Assembly (NCBI RefSeq): GCF_900450765.1
Contig: NZ_UGGU01000003.1
Span: 1,440,854-1,504,853 of the forward strand
DNA: 64,000 nt
Reading direction: 5' to 3'
Origin: Fusobacterium necrogenes
GTDB taxonomy: Bacteria > Fusobacteriota > Fusobacteriia > Fusobacteriales > Fusobacteriaceae
Positions within the stretch are counted from its first letter, which is position 1. Each line of letters opens with the position of its first letter. Positions 51,837 to 61,937 of the stretch are shown here, piece after piece. The notes beneath the pieces were generated by a model. The model ran no database searches. It was given only the letters and a program-made list of their open reading frames with translations, and was not told the DNA's origin. The position numbers and the translations under genes are program-made.

Positions 51837-51865
51837 TTATTACCTTCAAAGTACAGTTTTGTCAA
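51837..51865 (-). promoter_or_regulatory. Promoter of the CARF gene
   Basis: On the minus strand, a perfect TTGACA (51860-51865) and TAATAA (51837-51842) have a 17-base spacer, about 45 bases before the ATG. Confidence 0.55.
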
Positions 51866-51874
51866 TCTTTATTT

Positions 51875-51917
51875 TAAAAAATACATCCATCATCTTAATA
51901 TTTAAGATAATGGATGT
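51875..51917 (-). terminator. Terminator of the CoA-transferase gene
   Basis: ACATCCAT-C-ATCTTAA (51883-51898) pairs with TTAAGAT-A-ATGGATGT (51902-51917) and is followed on the minus strand by ATTTTTTAA. Confidence 0.85.
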
Positions 51918-51950
51918 AATATAGCTAATATACTAACCCTATAATTACAA

Positions 51951-53282
51951 TTAATCTTTCCAAATCCCTAATTTTCTAGCTTCCTCTTTTAGTTCTTCTC
52001 TAAAATCAGGATGAGCTATACTTATTAAAAGCTTTGCTCTTTCAAATACACTTTTCCCTTTTAAATTTACTTTTCCATATTCAGTTACAATGTATTGAAC
52101 ATTTGATCTTGTATCAGTTACAATAGATCCTTCTTCTAACATTGGTCTAATTCTAGATTTTAATTGACCATCTTTTGTCTTATATGTAGACGATAAACAT
52201 ATGAAGCTTTTTCCACCTTTTGAAAGATAAGCTCCCAATACAAAATCAAGCTGTCCTCCTGCACCACTTATATGCTTAGATCCTGCACTTTCTGCATTTA
52301 CTTGTCCAAATAAATCTATATCTACAGCATTATTAATAGATATAAAATTATCTATTGAAGATATAATTCTTATATCATTTACATAATCAACTGGAGCTGC
52401 CATAAGCTCAGAATTGTTATTTAAATATTCATACATCTCTTTTCCTCCAGCTGCAAATGTGAATACTTGTCTGAATCTATTTGAATTTTTATGTGTTCCT
52501 GTAACTTTTCCAGCTTTTGCCATCTCAACAAAAGAATCAACATACATTTCTGAATGTACGCTTAAATCTTTTAAATTAGATTTTGCTATTAAAGATCCTA
52601 CTGCTGTAGGCATAGCTCCAATTCCCAATTGAATACAACATCCATCTTTTAATTCCTCAACTATTAACTCTGCTACTTTCATATCAACTTCTGAAGGAGT
52701 AGGTGCTGGTAAAATAGCTGGCATAGGATTATCACCTTCTATAACCATATCAACCTTAGAAATATGAATTGCATGTTCAAATCCCCCTTGACATACCGGA
52801 AGATTCTTATTTACCTCAAGAATTATTGTTTTTGCTACTTCACATACAGCCATTGCGTGGGAAGGACTAACACTAAAATTAAAATATCCTGATTCATCCA
52901 TAGGTGTTACCTGCATAACTGCTACATCTACCTTTGCTGCTCCATCTCTATAGTACCTTGGCATCTCAGAGTATCTCAATGGAATATAAAATCCCAATCC
53001 CTTAGATATCAATTTTCTTTCTAATCCACTTGCATGCCACGAATTCCAAGTAAAATGCTTCTCTGGACTTTGAATTTTAAATACTTCCGGTTCCCATAAA
53101 AGTACTCCACCTCTTAAATTAATATCAGTTAACTCTGGCATTCTTTTTGCTAATGCTTTATCAAAAGCTACTGTCGTAGTTACACACCAACCATAATCTA
53201 CATAATCCCCAGATTTAACTACCTTTGCTGCTTGTTCTGCTGTTACTAATTTTTTTTGATATTCTTCTCTAAATATCGACAT
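51951..53282 (-). CDS. Acetyl-CoA hydrolase/transferase family CoA-transferase (butyryl-CoA:acetate type)
   Basis: This 443-residue enzyme moves CoA between carboxylates. The family hallmarks are [25 protein letters not shown] (C-terminal glycine loop), the active-site glutamate in FGQVNAES, and [14 protein letters not shown] at the N-terminus. In butyrate-forming anaerobes close relatives act as butyryl-CoA:acetate or 4-hydroxybutyrate CoA-transferases; the last step of butyrate formation is the likely role here. The substrate is not proven. The gene is monocistronic with its own terminator. Confidence 0.87.
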   Translation of the reverse strand: MSIFREEYQKKLVTAEQAAKVVKSGDYVDYGWCVTTTVAFDKALAKRMPELTDINLRGGVLLWEPEVFKIQSPEKHFTWNSWHASGLERKLISKGLGFYIPLRYSEMPRYYRDGAAKVDVAVMQVTPMDESGYFNFSVSPSHAMAVCEVAKTIILEVNKNLPVCQGGFEHAIHISKVDMVIEGDNPMPAILPAPTPSEVDMKVAELIVEELKDGCCIQLGIGAMPTAVGSLIAKSNLKDLSVHSEMYVDSFVEMAKAGKVTGTHKNSNRFRQVFTFAAGGKEMYEYLNNNSELMAAPVDYVNDIRIISSIDNFISINNAVDIDLFGQVNAESAGSKHISGAGGQLDFVLGAYLSKGGKSFICLSSTYKTKDGQLKSRIRPMLEEGSIVTDTRSNVQYIVTEYGKVNLKGKSVFERAKLLISIAHPDFREELKEEARKLGIWKD

Positions 53283-53410
53283 TCCTACATTCTCCTTTCT
53301 AGACTAAAAATCCCATTATATTTTTATTTTTATGTCACTCTAATTCTACCATATTTTTATTCATTAGTATATTATTTTTTTTCAAAATGTTAAATTTTAG
53401 TTGATAATAT

Positions 53411-53896
53411 CTATATTTTTACATGATCATTATAGTCTACTAAGAGTCTTACAACTGAAAATCCTAGTAACCTACAAAATGAAAATAAATTCTCTTGCAT
53501 TAACTTATTTATTTTATAAAACTTCCCTGTAAAAATTATTGTTGAAACTGGTGCTGATGGTATATCTTTATAAGCCTCTACTAATTCTAAACTTAAATCC
53601 TTTGAAAATTTCTTTATCTCTTCTTCATTAGTAAATACTTCTCCTAATACCACTAGTTCTTCTCCATGGAAAATTTTATAAAGAGCTGTTCCTTCATATC
53701 CTGTTATTTCAATATTATAATTTTTCATTCCTACAGGACTCAGTGACAATAACTCCTTATGTTTAAATAAAGCTTCATGATTATTTTTTAATTCCAAATA
53801 CATAGCTTCAATAGCCGGTTCCATTATTAATGAAACCTCTTGAATAAATCCTTTTCTAGTTAAAGGATTATAAATATTTATTTTTTTTAATAACAA
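53411..53896 (-). CDS. Conserved hypothetical protein
   Basis: This 161-residue soluble protein has no signal peptide or membrane segment. It contains mixed alpha/beta sequence with a conserved-looking YNIEITGYEGTALYKIFHGEELVVLGEVF segment and an SAPVSTIIFTGKF strand. I do not recognise a family. It is isolated on both sides by gaps over 100 bases. No start other than the ATG at 53896 is convincing; the region just upstream (GGGGGGATT) may serve for ribosome binding. Confidence 0.6.
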   Translation of the reverse strand: MLLKKINIYNPLTRKGFIQEVSLIMEPAIEAMYLELKNNHEALFKHKELLSLSPVGMKNYNIEITGYEGTALYKIFHGEELVVLGEVFTNEEEIKKFSKDLSLELVEAYKDIPSAPVSTIIFTGKFYKINKLMQENLFSFCRLLGFSVVRLLVDYNDHVKI

Positions 53897-54074
53897 AAAA
53901 ATCCCCCCTGTTAATTATATTAAATATCATAAAAAACTCTTTCAAAGTTCAATTTTTATTTTTTTATATAAAATCTAATTCTATTTAATTTTAAAACAAT
54001 TTTATTACTTATTATTTACTATTGTATCATATTCAGTTAAATAATTACTAACAATATATTTAATAATTAATAAA

Positions 54075-54111
54075 AAAAGTGTTAATAAAGCTATTAAGCT
54101 ATACTAACACT
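54075..54111 (-). terminator. Terminator of trxA
   Basis: AGTGTTA (54079-54085) pairs with TAACACT (54105-54111), followed on the minus strand by TTTTTTTATTAA. The rest of the gap 53897-54138 is AT-rich without features. Confidence 0.75.
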
Positions 54112-54138
54112 ATATATTCCAAAAATTTTAAAAATTTT

Positions 54139-54453
54139 TTAAGACTTTGCAAAGGCCATTACTTCTTCTTTTGGAGAAAGCCCAACTGATTTATTAACTA
54201 CCTCTCCATTCTTGAAAAGTAAAAGAGTTGGAATACTCATTACTCTAAATTGAGCTGCTAATTCTTCCTCTTCATCTATATTAATTTTTACTACTTTCAC
54301 ATTCCCAGCTAATTCTGAGTCTATATCATCCAAAATAGGTGCTAATGCTTTACAAGGTCCACACCAAGAAGCCCAAAAATCAACTAATACTGGCTCTTTT
54401 GATTGTAGTACCTCCTTTTCAAAATTCTCTTTTGTTATATGCAAAATTGCCAT
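54139..54453 (-). CDS. trxA: Thioredoxin
   Basis: This 104-residue thioredoxin reduces protein disulfides. The active site is WCGPCK (C31, C34), with the cis-proline in VMSIPTLLLF. The correct start is the ATG at 54453, 7 bases after GAGGAGGAAA; the frame stays open for 11 codons upstream but has no binding site. The thioredoxin reductase is not in the window. Confidence 0.95.
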   Translation of the reverse strand: MAILHITKENFEKEVLQSKEPVLVDFWASWCGPCKALAPILDDIDSELAGNVKVVKINIDEEEELAAQFRVMSIPTLLLFKNGEVVNKSVGLSPKEEVMAFAKS

Positions 54454-54562
54454 AATTGTTTCCTCCTCTAATTGGTATCTTTTCAATTTTATATACCTAT
54501 TATATACTATTTTTATTATTTTGTCTAGAATTTCTTTATCTTTTTACTCAACTTTATACCAA

Positions 54563-55822
54563 CTATTTTCTTACTATCTTATCTGCTACCATAGCTGCTC
54601 TCTTATTAGGTACTATATCATGCACTCTCACTATATCAACACCTTTTTCTATCGCTAAAACAGTAGTAGCAACTGTTCCTTCTACCCTTTCTTGAGGTGG
54701 TAAATCATTCAATATTGTTCCTATAAATCTCTTTCTAGATGTTCCTAAAAGTAATCTTCCAATTTCTCTTAGTTCTTGTAATCTTGAAAGCACTTCTAAA
54801 TTTTCTTCTATTCCCTTTCCAAAACCAATTCCAGGATCTAAAATGATATTTTCTCTAGGTATTTCATATCTTTCAGCTATCTCATAAGTTTTCTTAAAGA
54901 ACTCTTTCATACACCAGATAATATCTCCTCTATATTCCTTTCCAATTTGATTATGCATAGCAATCATAGGAACTTTATATTTTTTTACTACCCTTGCCAT
55001 TTCTCCATTATCATATTGTAATCCCCATATATCATTTAATATATGGGCTCCTGCTTCAAAAGCTGCTTCTGCAACTTTATATTTATATGTATCAATAGAT
55101 ACAATCACACCTAATTCTACAATTTTTTTTATTACTGGTATAACTCTAGTTATCTCTTCTTCTTCATCTATCTTAGTATGTCCTGGCCTTGTAGATTCTC
55201 CACCGATATCAATAATATCGACACCCTCTACAATCATCTTTTTCGCATATTTTACAGCTTCTTCTACTGTATTATGCTCCCCTCCATCCGAAAAAGAATC
55301 AGGTGTAACATTTAGTATTCCCATTATTAAAGTTCTTTTTCCTAACTCTAACTCTTTCTCTCTACATTTTAAAATTTGAAAATCTCTTTTTAATCTTTTG
55401 TATATCATTGGAAAAAATTTTATTCCATTTATATCTTGCTCACAATCTGTAATTTCAAATCCCAATTTCTTATAAATATCCACTGCTATTCCAGGAGAAT
55501 TTACTGTTATCTCCTTTTCTTTCACTATATTCAAAACTTCATTAAAAAGTCTTCTACCTATCCCATGCCTTTGATAAGGTTTTTTTACAAAAAAGAAACA
55601 AATATGTTGTCCTCCTTGAAAAGCTATTACTCCTATCAATTCTCTTCTATCATAAGTTCCATAAAAATCGAATCTATTTATTAATTCTCTACAATCTAAA
55701 AATTTTCTAAACTCTTCTACTCCTCTTCTATTATAATTAAAAGCTTCACTTTCTAAAAATACATCCCATATAAGCTTCAATGCTTTATTTATTTCTAATC
55801 TTTCAAGTTTTCTAATCTCCAT
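54563..55822 (-). CDS. folP: GNAT acetyltransferase-dihydropteroate synthase fusion
   Basis: Residues 1-143 are a GNAT acetyltransferase domain, with the acetyl-CoA loop KPYQRHGIGRRLF (81-93) and YKKLGFE at the end. Residues 150-419 are dihydropteroate synthase, which joins p-aminobenzoate to the pterin in folate synthesis: GILNVTPDSFSDGG (168-181), IGGESTRPG, SIDTYK, LNDIWGLQ, DPGIGFGK and VRVHDI are all present. Normal FolP is about 270 residues, so the extra domain is a real fusion; the sequence is continuous and the downstream frame is intact. The first 28 bases overlap folBK. The acetyltransferase target is unknown. Confidence 0.9.
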   Translation of the reverse strand: MEIRKLERLEINKALKLIWDVFLESEAFNYNRRGVEEFRKFLDCRELINRFDFYGTYDRRELIGVIAFQGGQHICFFFVKKPYQRHGIGRRLFNEVLNIVKEKEITVNSPGIAVDIYKKLGFEITDCEQDINGIKFFPMIYKRLKRDFQILKCREKELELGKRTLIMGILNVTPDSFSDGGEHNTVEEAVKYAKKMIVEGVDIIDIGGESTRPGHTKIDEEEEITRVIPVIKKIVELGVIVSIDTYKYKVAEAAFEAGAHILNDIWGLQYDNGEMARVVKKYKVPMIAMHNQIGKEYRGDIIWCMKEFFKKTYEIAERYEIPRENIILDPGIGFGKGIEENLEVLSRLQELREIGRLLLGTSRKRFIGTILNDLPPQERVEGTVATTVLAIEKGVDIVRVHDIVPNKRAAMVADKIVRK

Positions 55823-56649
55823 TTCTTTTTTTCACCCTCTTTTAATTTTTTATCTAATATAGATATTGTTTTTTTTTCCAAAGGATGTATATAATTCGGT
55901 GCGATCTCAGCCAATGGTTCCAATACAAACTCTCTTTCACAAATCCAAGGATGAGGTACAACTAAATTATCCTCCTCAATTATCTCTTTATCGTAAAATA
56001 ATATATCAATGTCTATTATTCTTGGTCCCCATTTTAATTCTCTAACTCTTCCCATATCTAGTTCTATTTGTAAAATTTCCTTTAAAAATTCCTGTGCTGT
56101 CATAAGAGTTTTTATTTCTAAACAAGCATTTAAAAAATTATCTTGTTCCAAATACCCAAAAGGTTCCGTCTCTAACATTCGACTACTTTTAACTATCTCC
56201 GTACTTTCTAAATTACCTATTCTTTTAATAGCTTCTAAAAGATTTGCCTGTTTATCTCCCATATTACTTCCTAATGAAAGATAGATTTTATGCCATTTTC
56301 TAGTAATTTCTATGGCTACATTTTCAAAATGCATCTGTAAAGGCGCCCAAGGTTTTTTTATAATAATTTTTACCTCTTTTACTAACTTATATTTTTTTAA
56401 CACCATTTCAGCTATATTTTCAGCACATGTTTCTATCAAATCTATACTTTTTTCTAAAAAAATCTTTTCTACATCTTGAGCTACTAGACCATAGTGAACT
56501 GATTTTGTTAAATCACCAGTTTTAGCAGCTTCTCTTGTATCAATAGTAAGCTCTAAAGATACTAAAAATTTTTGCCCTAACTTTTTCTCTTCAAGAAAAA
56601 CTCCATGAAATCCTATAAACTCTAAGTTATTTATATAAATTTTATCCAT
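55795..56649 (-). CDS. folK: Bifunctional dihydroneopterin aldolase / HPPK (FolB-FolK)
   Basis: Residues 1-118 are FolB (FIGFHGVFLEEKKLGQKF; catalytic lysine K100 in IIKKPWAP), which converts dihydroneopterin to 6-hydroxymethyl-dihydropterin. Residues 121-284 are FolK (YLSLGSNMGDKQANL; RKL-equivalent RELKWGPRIIDIDILFY), which adds pyrophosphate. Both domains look complete. The product feeds FolP, encoded with a 28-base overlap. Confidence 0.93.
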   Translation of the reverse strand: MDKIYINNLEFIGFHGVFLEEKKLGQKFLVSLELTIDTREAAKTGDLTKSVHYGLVAQDVEKIFLEKSIDLIETCAENIAEMVLKKYKLVKEVKIIIKKPWAPLQMHFENVAIEITRKWHKIYLSLGSNMGDKQANLLEAIKRIGNLESTEIVKSSRMLETEPFGYLEQDNFLNACLEIKTLMTAQEFLKEILQIELDMGRVRELKWGPRIIDIDILFYDKEIIEEDNLVVPHPWICEREFVLEPLAEIAPNYIHPLEKKTISILDKKLKEGEKKKWRLENLKD

Positions 56650-56659
56650 TATACCACCA

Positions 56660-57211
56660 TTATTTTAATAAAGTTAATATTTCTATTCTTCTAGCAGCAT
56701 CATCTTCAAATACACCTCGATAAGCAGTAGTTATTATTTGACTATTTTCTTTTTTTACCCCTCTCATAGTCATACATAGATGCTTTGCCCTTATTGCTAC
56801 CATAACACCTTGACAATTAAGTGTTCTATAAATTACATCTGCTAGCTCACTTCCAAGTCTTTCCTGTATCTGTGGCCTTTTTGTAAGTATCTCTATACTC
56901 TTAATAATATCTCCAAAACCTACTATTTTTCCATTTGGGATATATGCTATATCTATTGTTCCAAAGAAAGGTAAAAAATGGTGTTCACACATAGAATAAA
57001 AATCTATATTTCTCTCCATAACTAAATCGTTATTCTCTACTGAAAAATATTTAAGCAATGGTTCTATTGGATCTTTATTTACACCTGAAAAAAACTCTTC
57101 ATAACTTTGAGCAACTCTTTTAGGTGTATCTACTAAGCCTTCTCTATTTTTATCTTCTCCTATTCCATCTAGTATCATTTCAAAAGCTTTCTCTATCTTT
57201 TTTAACTCCAT
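56660..57211 (-). CDS. folE: GTP cyclohydrolase I (FolE type)
   Basis: FolE opens the folate pathway by converting GTP to dihydroneopterin triphosphate. The zinc and active-site motif SMCEHHFLPFFG is at about residues 74-85, and the second cysteine lies in RAKHLCMTMRGV. The ATG at 57211 has AAAGGAAAG upstream and gives 183 residues; an ATG at 57229 adds 6 without a binding site. It is followed by folBK after 10 bases. Confidence 0.94.
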   Translation of the reverse strand: MELKKIEKAFEMILDGIGEDKNREGLVDTPKRVAQSYEEFFSGVNKDPIEPLLKYFSVENNDLVMERNIDFYSMCEHHFLPFFGTIDIAYIPNGKIVGFGDIIKSIEILTKRPQIQERLGSELADVIYRTLNCQGVMVAIRAKHLCMTMRGVKKENSQIITTAYRGVFEDDAARRIEILTLLK

Positions 57212-57236
57212 TTCTCTTTCCTTTCCCATAAATTTT

Positions 57237-58259
57237 CTACAGATCTAACTTCAAATCTCCATCTTTTATCCAACCTTTTCTTCTCATAAACTTTGCTACT
57301 ATTAAAGTAATTATAGCCGGTAATAAAAAATGAAGTAATAATATTCCTAGATATAATTTTAATCCAGTTACTCCTATACTATTCATAGCTGTAATTGTTC
57401 CAAACTGTCCTATAAATCCACTTGTTCCCATTCCTGAAGCTATCGGTATATTTTGAAATTTAAAAACTATTGTAGACACTGGACCCAATATAGCTCCTGC
57501 TACTATTGGTGGTATCCATATCTTCCAATTTTTTACTATATTTCCTATCTGAAGCATGGATGTCCCAATTCCTTGTGCTACAAGTCCACCCCAACCATTT
57601 TCTTTAAAACTCATTACTGCAAAACCTACCATCTGAGCTGAACATCCTACTGTTGCAGCTCCTCCAGCAAGACCTCCTAACCCTATCATCATACATAAAG
57701 CTGCACTACTAATAGGGAGAGTTAATGCTATTCCAACGATAGTTGAAACAAGTATGCCCATAGCAAATGGTTGTAATTCTGTAGCATATGTTACCATAGC
57801 ACCAAAAGTTGCCATAAGTTTCGCTACAAATGGTCCTACTAAATAAACAATTAAAGAGCCTGTTATTATAGTTACAGCTGGAGTTACTATTATATCTACT
57901 TTTGTCTCTTTAGATACTATTTTACCAAATTCTACTCCAACAACTGCTCCTATAAAAGCTCCTACAGGACCTCCGTAGATAGCTCCTATACCTCCAGTTA
58001 TAGTAGAAGAAAATAGAACTAAATGAGGAGCTTTTAACCCATAAGCTACTGCAATTCCTATTCCAGGGCCCGTCATATCTCTAGCTGTCTTCCATACTGC
58101 ATCAGTTAAAAAAGTTATTCCTAATTTTCCTCCCACCGTATTGAGTATAGTTCCTATAAGTAGAGTAGAAAAAAGTCCCAATGCCATATAACTAGAAGCA
58201 TCAATCAAATATCTTTTTATAGATAATTCTACATCTTTTCTTTTTAAAAACTCTCGCAT
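57237..58259 (-). CDS. PfoR-like PTS_EIIC_2 family membrane protein
   Basis: This 340-residue protein has about ten membrane segments rich in glycine (FSSTITGGIGAIYGGPVGAFIGAVVGVEFG; GLGGLAGGAATVGCSAQMVGFAV), matching the PfoR/PTS_EIIC_2 (PF13303) family. PfoR was first described as a regulator of a clostridial cytolysin but looks like a PTS channel. No IIA or IIB gene is near, so it may be a transporter or sensor by itself. It lies between glyS (38 bases away) and folE (25 bases) in one strand run. Confidence 0.82.
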   Translation of the reverse strand: MREFLKRKDVELSIKRYLIDASSYMALGLFSTLLIGTILNTVGGKLGITFLTDAVWKTARDMTGPGIGIAVAYGLKAPHLVLFSSTITGGIGAIYGGPVGAFIGAVVGVEFGKIVSKETKVDIIVTPAVTIITGSLIVYLVGPFVAKLMATFGAMVTYATELQPFAMGILVSTIVGIALTLPISSAALCMMIGLGGLAGGAATVGCSAQMVGFAVMSFKENGWGGLVAQGIGTSMLQIGNIVKNWKIWIPPIVAGAILGPVSTIVFKFQNIPIASGMGTSGFIGQFGTITAMNSIGVTGLKLYLGILLLHFLLPAIITLIVAKFMRRKGWIKDGDLKLDL

Positions 58260-58297
58260 CTTTCTATTTTCTCCTAATTTTAATCCTAAATTTAATT

Positions 58298-60364
58298 TTA
58301 TCTCTCTTCTACTTGGTTCAAATCTGCCATCTCAGTAAAGATATCAGTTAAAAATTTCATTTGAGATAATCTATTATTTTTAATATCCTCATCCTTATCC
58401 ATTACTATTACTTTATCAAAATAGTTATTGATTATATCTTTTCCAGCTATTATCTCTTGTAAATAGTTAGTATAATCTCTTTGCTCAATAGCTAGATTTA
58501 TTTTATTACTTAACTCTACAGAAAATTGATATAATTTCTTCTCTATATCCTCTTTGAATAATTTTGGATTAATTATCATATCTGTATGGTCTTTAGAGAT
58601 ATTTCCAACTCTTTTTAATACAGGTAATAGTTTTCCAAACTCTTCCTCTTTAGCAAATGACTCTAAAGTTTTTACTCTTTCAAGTGCATCTACTAAGTTA
58701 TCACAATCTTTATCTACTACTGCAACAATTACATCTCTACTATATCCCATATCACCAAAAATATTGATAGCTCTTTGTTTAAAGAATTCTAATACTTCAG
58801 TTTCTACAGTAGCTCTATCTCTTTTTAATACTCCGTCAGCTACTAAAGTATCTAAAGATTTATTAACTAATGCTTTTAATGATATATTTAATTTAGAGTT
58901 AACTATTACGTTAGCTATTCCTAAAGCTGCTCTTCTTAAAGCAAATGGGTCTTTTGAACCACTTGGAATAACTCCTACTCCAAAACATCCTACTAGAGTG
59001 TCTATTCTATCAGATATACCCGCTATTATTCCTTCCATTTCTGTTGGTAATAAGTCACCTTGGAATCTTGGATAATAGTGCTCTTTTATTCCTAATGAAA
59101 CTTTTTCATTCTCTCCAGATTTTAGTGCATAATCTGCTCCCATAAATCCTTGAAGTTTTGTAAACTCTTTCTCTCCTATCATATTAGAAACTAGGTCAGC
59201 TTTAGCTAGATATACAGTTCTTAATACATCTTCTTTTCTATCTGTACAACCTAATACATCTATTAGATAAGTAGCTATCTCTTTACTTCTTTCTATTTTT
59301 TGATAGATAGTTCCTAAATCTTTTTGGAATACTACTGTTTTTAATTTTTCTACATTATCAGCTAATGGATGTTTTAAATCTTCTTGATAGAAGAATCTAG
59401 CATCTGCAAGTCTAGCTGATAATACTTTTTCATTTCCTTTTCTTACGAAATCAGAAGATTCAATACCATTTCTTACAACTACAAATTTAGGAAGTAATTT
59501 TCCATTAGTATCTAAAATAGGGAAATATCTTTGGTGTACTTGCATAGATATAATTAATACATCTTGTGGTACTTCTAAGAAATCAGCATTGAAACTTCCA
59601 ACTATTGGACAAGGATACTCTATTAAATTTGTTACCTCATCTAATAGCTCCTCTTCAATGTGAACTTGCTCTCCAGCACCAGCACATTTAGCTACTAAAT
59701 CTTTAACTAATGCTCTTCTCTCCTCTATATCTATGATAACATTATTCTCTTTAACTTTTGTAAAGTATTCTTCTATGTTAGATACTTCAAACTCTTTTCC
59801 AAAGAATCTATGTCCTCTTGATCTATTTCGACTTGCTATTCCTTCTATTTCAAATGGAACTACTTCTGAATCACATAAAGCTAAGAACCATTGAACTGGT
59901 CTTGCAAATCTTAATTTTTTATCTGCCCATTTCATAGATTTTGGGAAGTTTAACTCTAATACTAGAGATTTTAAAATTTCAGATAAAAGTTCTTTAGTAG
60001 CTCTACCTTTCATAAATTTTCTAGCAGCTATGTATTCTCCTTTTGGAGTAGAAACAATTTCTAGTTGCTCTGGTTCTATTCCTTGAGATTTAGCAAATCC
60101 AAGTCCAGCTCTTGAAATTTCTCCATTTACATAAGCTACATTTTTAGCTGGTCCTAAGTTTACAAGATCTAAGTCCTCTTGGTTTTCAGCTAAGTTATGT
60201 ACATCTAGTACTAATCTTCTAGGTGTTCCATAAGTTTTTATCTCATCAAATTTTATTCTTTCATTATTTAATTTTGTTTCTAAATTAGATTTTAAATCAC
60301 TTAATGCCTGCTTAAGAAATCTTGCTGGCAATTCTTCCATTCCAATTTCAAATAATAATCTCAA
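58298..60364 (-). CDS. glyS: Glycyl-tRNA synthetase beta subunit
   Basis: This 688-residue beta chain of the (alpha-beta)2 glycyl-tRNA synthetase binds tRNA-Gly. It begins [20 protein letters not shown], the family signature, and carries the central RSRGHRFFG and the C-terminal DALR-type anticodon domain. The start follows AGAGGAGGAAGAAC. A 228-base gap with a terminator-like repeat separates it from glyQ, which is unusual because the two subunits are needed in equal amounts. Confidence 0.95.
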   Translation of the reverse strand: MRLLFEIGMEELPARFLKQALSDLKSNLETKLNNERIKFDEIKTYGTPRRLVLDVHNLAENQEDLDLVNLGPAKNVAYVNGEISRAGLGFAKSQGIEPEQLEIVSTPKGEYIAARKFMKGRATKELLSEILKSLVLELNFPKSMKWADKKLRFARPVQWFLALCDSEVVPFEIEGIASRNRSRGHRFFGKEFEVSNIEEYFTKVKENNVIIDIEERRALVKDLVAKCAGAGEQVHIEEELLDEVTNLIEYPCPIVGSFNADFLEVPQDVLIISMQVHQRYFPILDTNGKLLPKFVVVRNGIESSDFVRKGNEKVLSARLADARFFYQEDLKHPLADNVEKLKTVVFQKDLGTIYQKIERSKEIATYLIDVLGCTDRKEDVLRTVYLAKADLVSNMIGEKEFTKLQGFMGADYALKSGENEKVSLGIKEHYYPRFQGDLLPTEMEGIIAGISDRIDTLVGCFGVGVIPSGSKDPFALRRAALGIANVIVNSKLNISLKALVNKSLDTLVADGVLKRDRATVETEVLEFFKQRAINIFGDMGYSRDVIVAVVDKDCDNLVDALERVKTLESFAKEEEFGKLLPVLKRVGNISKDHTDMIINPKLFKEDIEKKLYQFSVELSNKINLAIEQRDYTNYLQEIIAGKDIINNYFDKVIVMDKDEDIKNNRLSQMKFLTDIFTEMADLNQVEER

Positions 60365-60431
60365 TGTTCTTCCTCCTCTTAATTAATAACTGATATTCCT
60401 ATTAAAAAATTTTATTTGTGTTGATAAAATT

Positions 60432-60575
60432 AAAAATAACAAAGATTGAAAAGAATAGTTAGAGCAAGTCAGCGAAAACGAATGTAAAAAAACACAATAA
60501 GCCAAAGGCTTAACCCTTGTGTTTTTAATGAGATAAGCCTACTTGCTCTCTATTCTTTGAACGAAAGTTATTTTT
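60432..60575. repeat. MITE-like intergenic repeat, copy B, between glyQ and glyS
   Basis: Terminal inverted repeats (60432-60469 with 60541-60575) include AAAAATAAC/GTTATTTTT, AAAGAATAG/CTATTCTTT and AGAGCAAGT/ACTTGCTCT. Inside is the hairpin AAAAACACAA (488-497)/TTGTGTTTTT (517-526) with TAAGCC/GGCTTA at its tip. TATTCTTTGAACGAAAGT (60551-60568) is the exact reverse complement of 50512-50529. On the minus strand the inner hairpin ends in a run of seven T's, like a terminator. No transposase is encoded. Confidence 0.7.
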
Positions 60576-60592
60576 TATTTTTACTCATCTAA

Positions 60593-61462
60593 TTATTTTT
60601 TTAATAGCGGATATCCTAAATCTTTTCTATTTTGAACATAAACTTCAGCACATCTTCTTGCTAAGTTTCTTACTCTTAATATATATGCCATTCTCTCAGT
60701 CGTAGATATAGCACCTCTTGAGTCTAGTACATTGAATACATGAGAACATTTTAAAACATAGTCATAAGCTGGTAATACTAAACCTTCGTCTAGTATTCTA
60801 CTTGCTTCTTTTTCAAACTCATCAAACCATTTAAAATGTTTATCTAAATCTGCTAATTCAAATGAGTATTTAGAGTTTTCATATTCAAATTGGAATCTCA
60901 TATCTCCATATTTTACTCCTGGAGCCCATTCTAAATCATAAATATTTTCTTTATTTTGTATATATAGTGCTATTCTTTCTAGCCCATAAGTAATCTCAAC
61001 AGGAATAGGATCAAGCTCTAATCCTCCTACTTGTTGGAAATATGTGAATTGAGTTACCTCCATTCCATCTAACCATACTTCCCAACCAAGTCCCCATGCT
61101 CCAAGTGTAGGTGATTCCCAGTCATCTTCTACAAAACGGATATCATGCTTTTCAGGTTCTATTCCTAATACCCTTAAACTTTCTAGATAAAGCTCTTGAA
61201 TATTTAATGGAGATGGTTTCATTATAACTTGAAATTGATGGTGTTGATAAACTCTATTTGGATTCTCTCCATATCTTCCATCTTTAGGCCTTCTTGATGG
61301 TTCAACATATGCCACGCTCCATGGTTCAGGTCCTAATGACATAAGGAATGTATTTGGGTTAAATGTTCCAGCTCCCTTCTCAATATCATAAGGGTTTCCT
61401 AATACACACCCTTTAGAACTCCAATATTTTTGAAGGGCAAAAATTATCTCTTGAAATGTCAT
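60593..61462 (-). CDS. glyQ: Glycyl-tRNA synthetase alpha subunit
   Basis: This 289-residue catalytic chain contains the class II aminoacylation fold. [49 protein letters not shown] and VQTFTYFQQ-like [12 protein letters not shown] are characteristic. It overlaps lspA by 4 bases (ATGA), showing translational coupling, and precedes glyS. Confidence 0.96.
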   Translation of the reverse strand: MTFQEIIFALQKYWSSKGCVLGNPYDIEKGAGTFNPNTFLMSLGPEPWSVAYVEPSRRPKDGRYGENPNRVYQHHQFQVIMKPSPLNIQELYLESLRVLGIEPEKHDIRFVEDDWESPTLGAWGLGWEVWLDGMEVTQFTYFQQVGGLELDPIPVEITYGLERIALYIQNKENIYDLEWAPGVKYGDMRFQFEYENSKYSFELADLDKHFKWFDEFEKEASRILDEGLVLPAYDYVLKCSHVFNVLDSRGAISTTERMAYILRVRNLARRCAEVYVQNRKDLGYPLLKK

Positions 61463-61929
61463 TTCTTATCCTCCTCGGTTTCTCTTTTCTTTCTAAGAAT
61501 TAATTGGTCTAGTAGTACAAATACTACTCCTATATTTATCCAGACATCAGCTAGATTAAATACATAACTCCAGATACCTCTAAAGTCTACCATATCTACT
61601 ACAAATCCTCTAAAGGCTCTATCTATCATATTTCCAATAGCTCCTGCTAAGATATAAATAAATCCCATTTTTTCTACCATAGATAATTTATTTCTCTCTT
61701 TATACAGGTAATAAGCAATAGCTACAATTGCTATAATTGTAGCTATGCTTATTATATCTAGTTTTCCTTGAAACATTCCAAAGGCAATACCTCTATTTTT
61801 TACATAAGTAAGATGAAAAAAATCATTTATTATAGGTAGTGTCTCCCCTTCTAGCATATTGCTATCTATGAGGTATTTTGATAGTTGATCAGCACCAACA
61901 AGTATCAAAATTAAAACTATATATATCAT
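61459..61929 (-). CDS. lspA: Lipoprotein signal peptidase II
   Basis: LspA removes the signal peptide from diacylglyceryl-prolipoproteins after Lgt. It has four membrane segments in 156 residues. The two catalytic aspartates lie in [10 protein letters not shown] and [11 protein letters not shown], and [11 protein letters not shown] is the conserved N-terminal box. It sits 8 bases after ileS, the classical ileS-lspA arrangement, and overlaps glyQ by 4 bases. Confidence 0.95.
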   Translation of the reverse strand: MIYIVLILILVGADQLSKYLIDSNMLEGETLPIINDFFHLTYVKNRGIAFGMFQGKLDIISIATIIAIVAIAYYLYKERNKLSMVEKMGFIYILAGAIGNMIDRAFRGFVVDMVDFRGIWSYVFNLADVWINIGVVFVLLDQLILRKKRETEEDKK

Positions 61930-61937
61930 AATTTCTC

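Noticed and set aside
58554-59075. 173-codon plus-strand frame inside glyS
   Set aside because: It is a complementary-strand shadow of glyS, a certain gene; no start signals.
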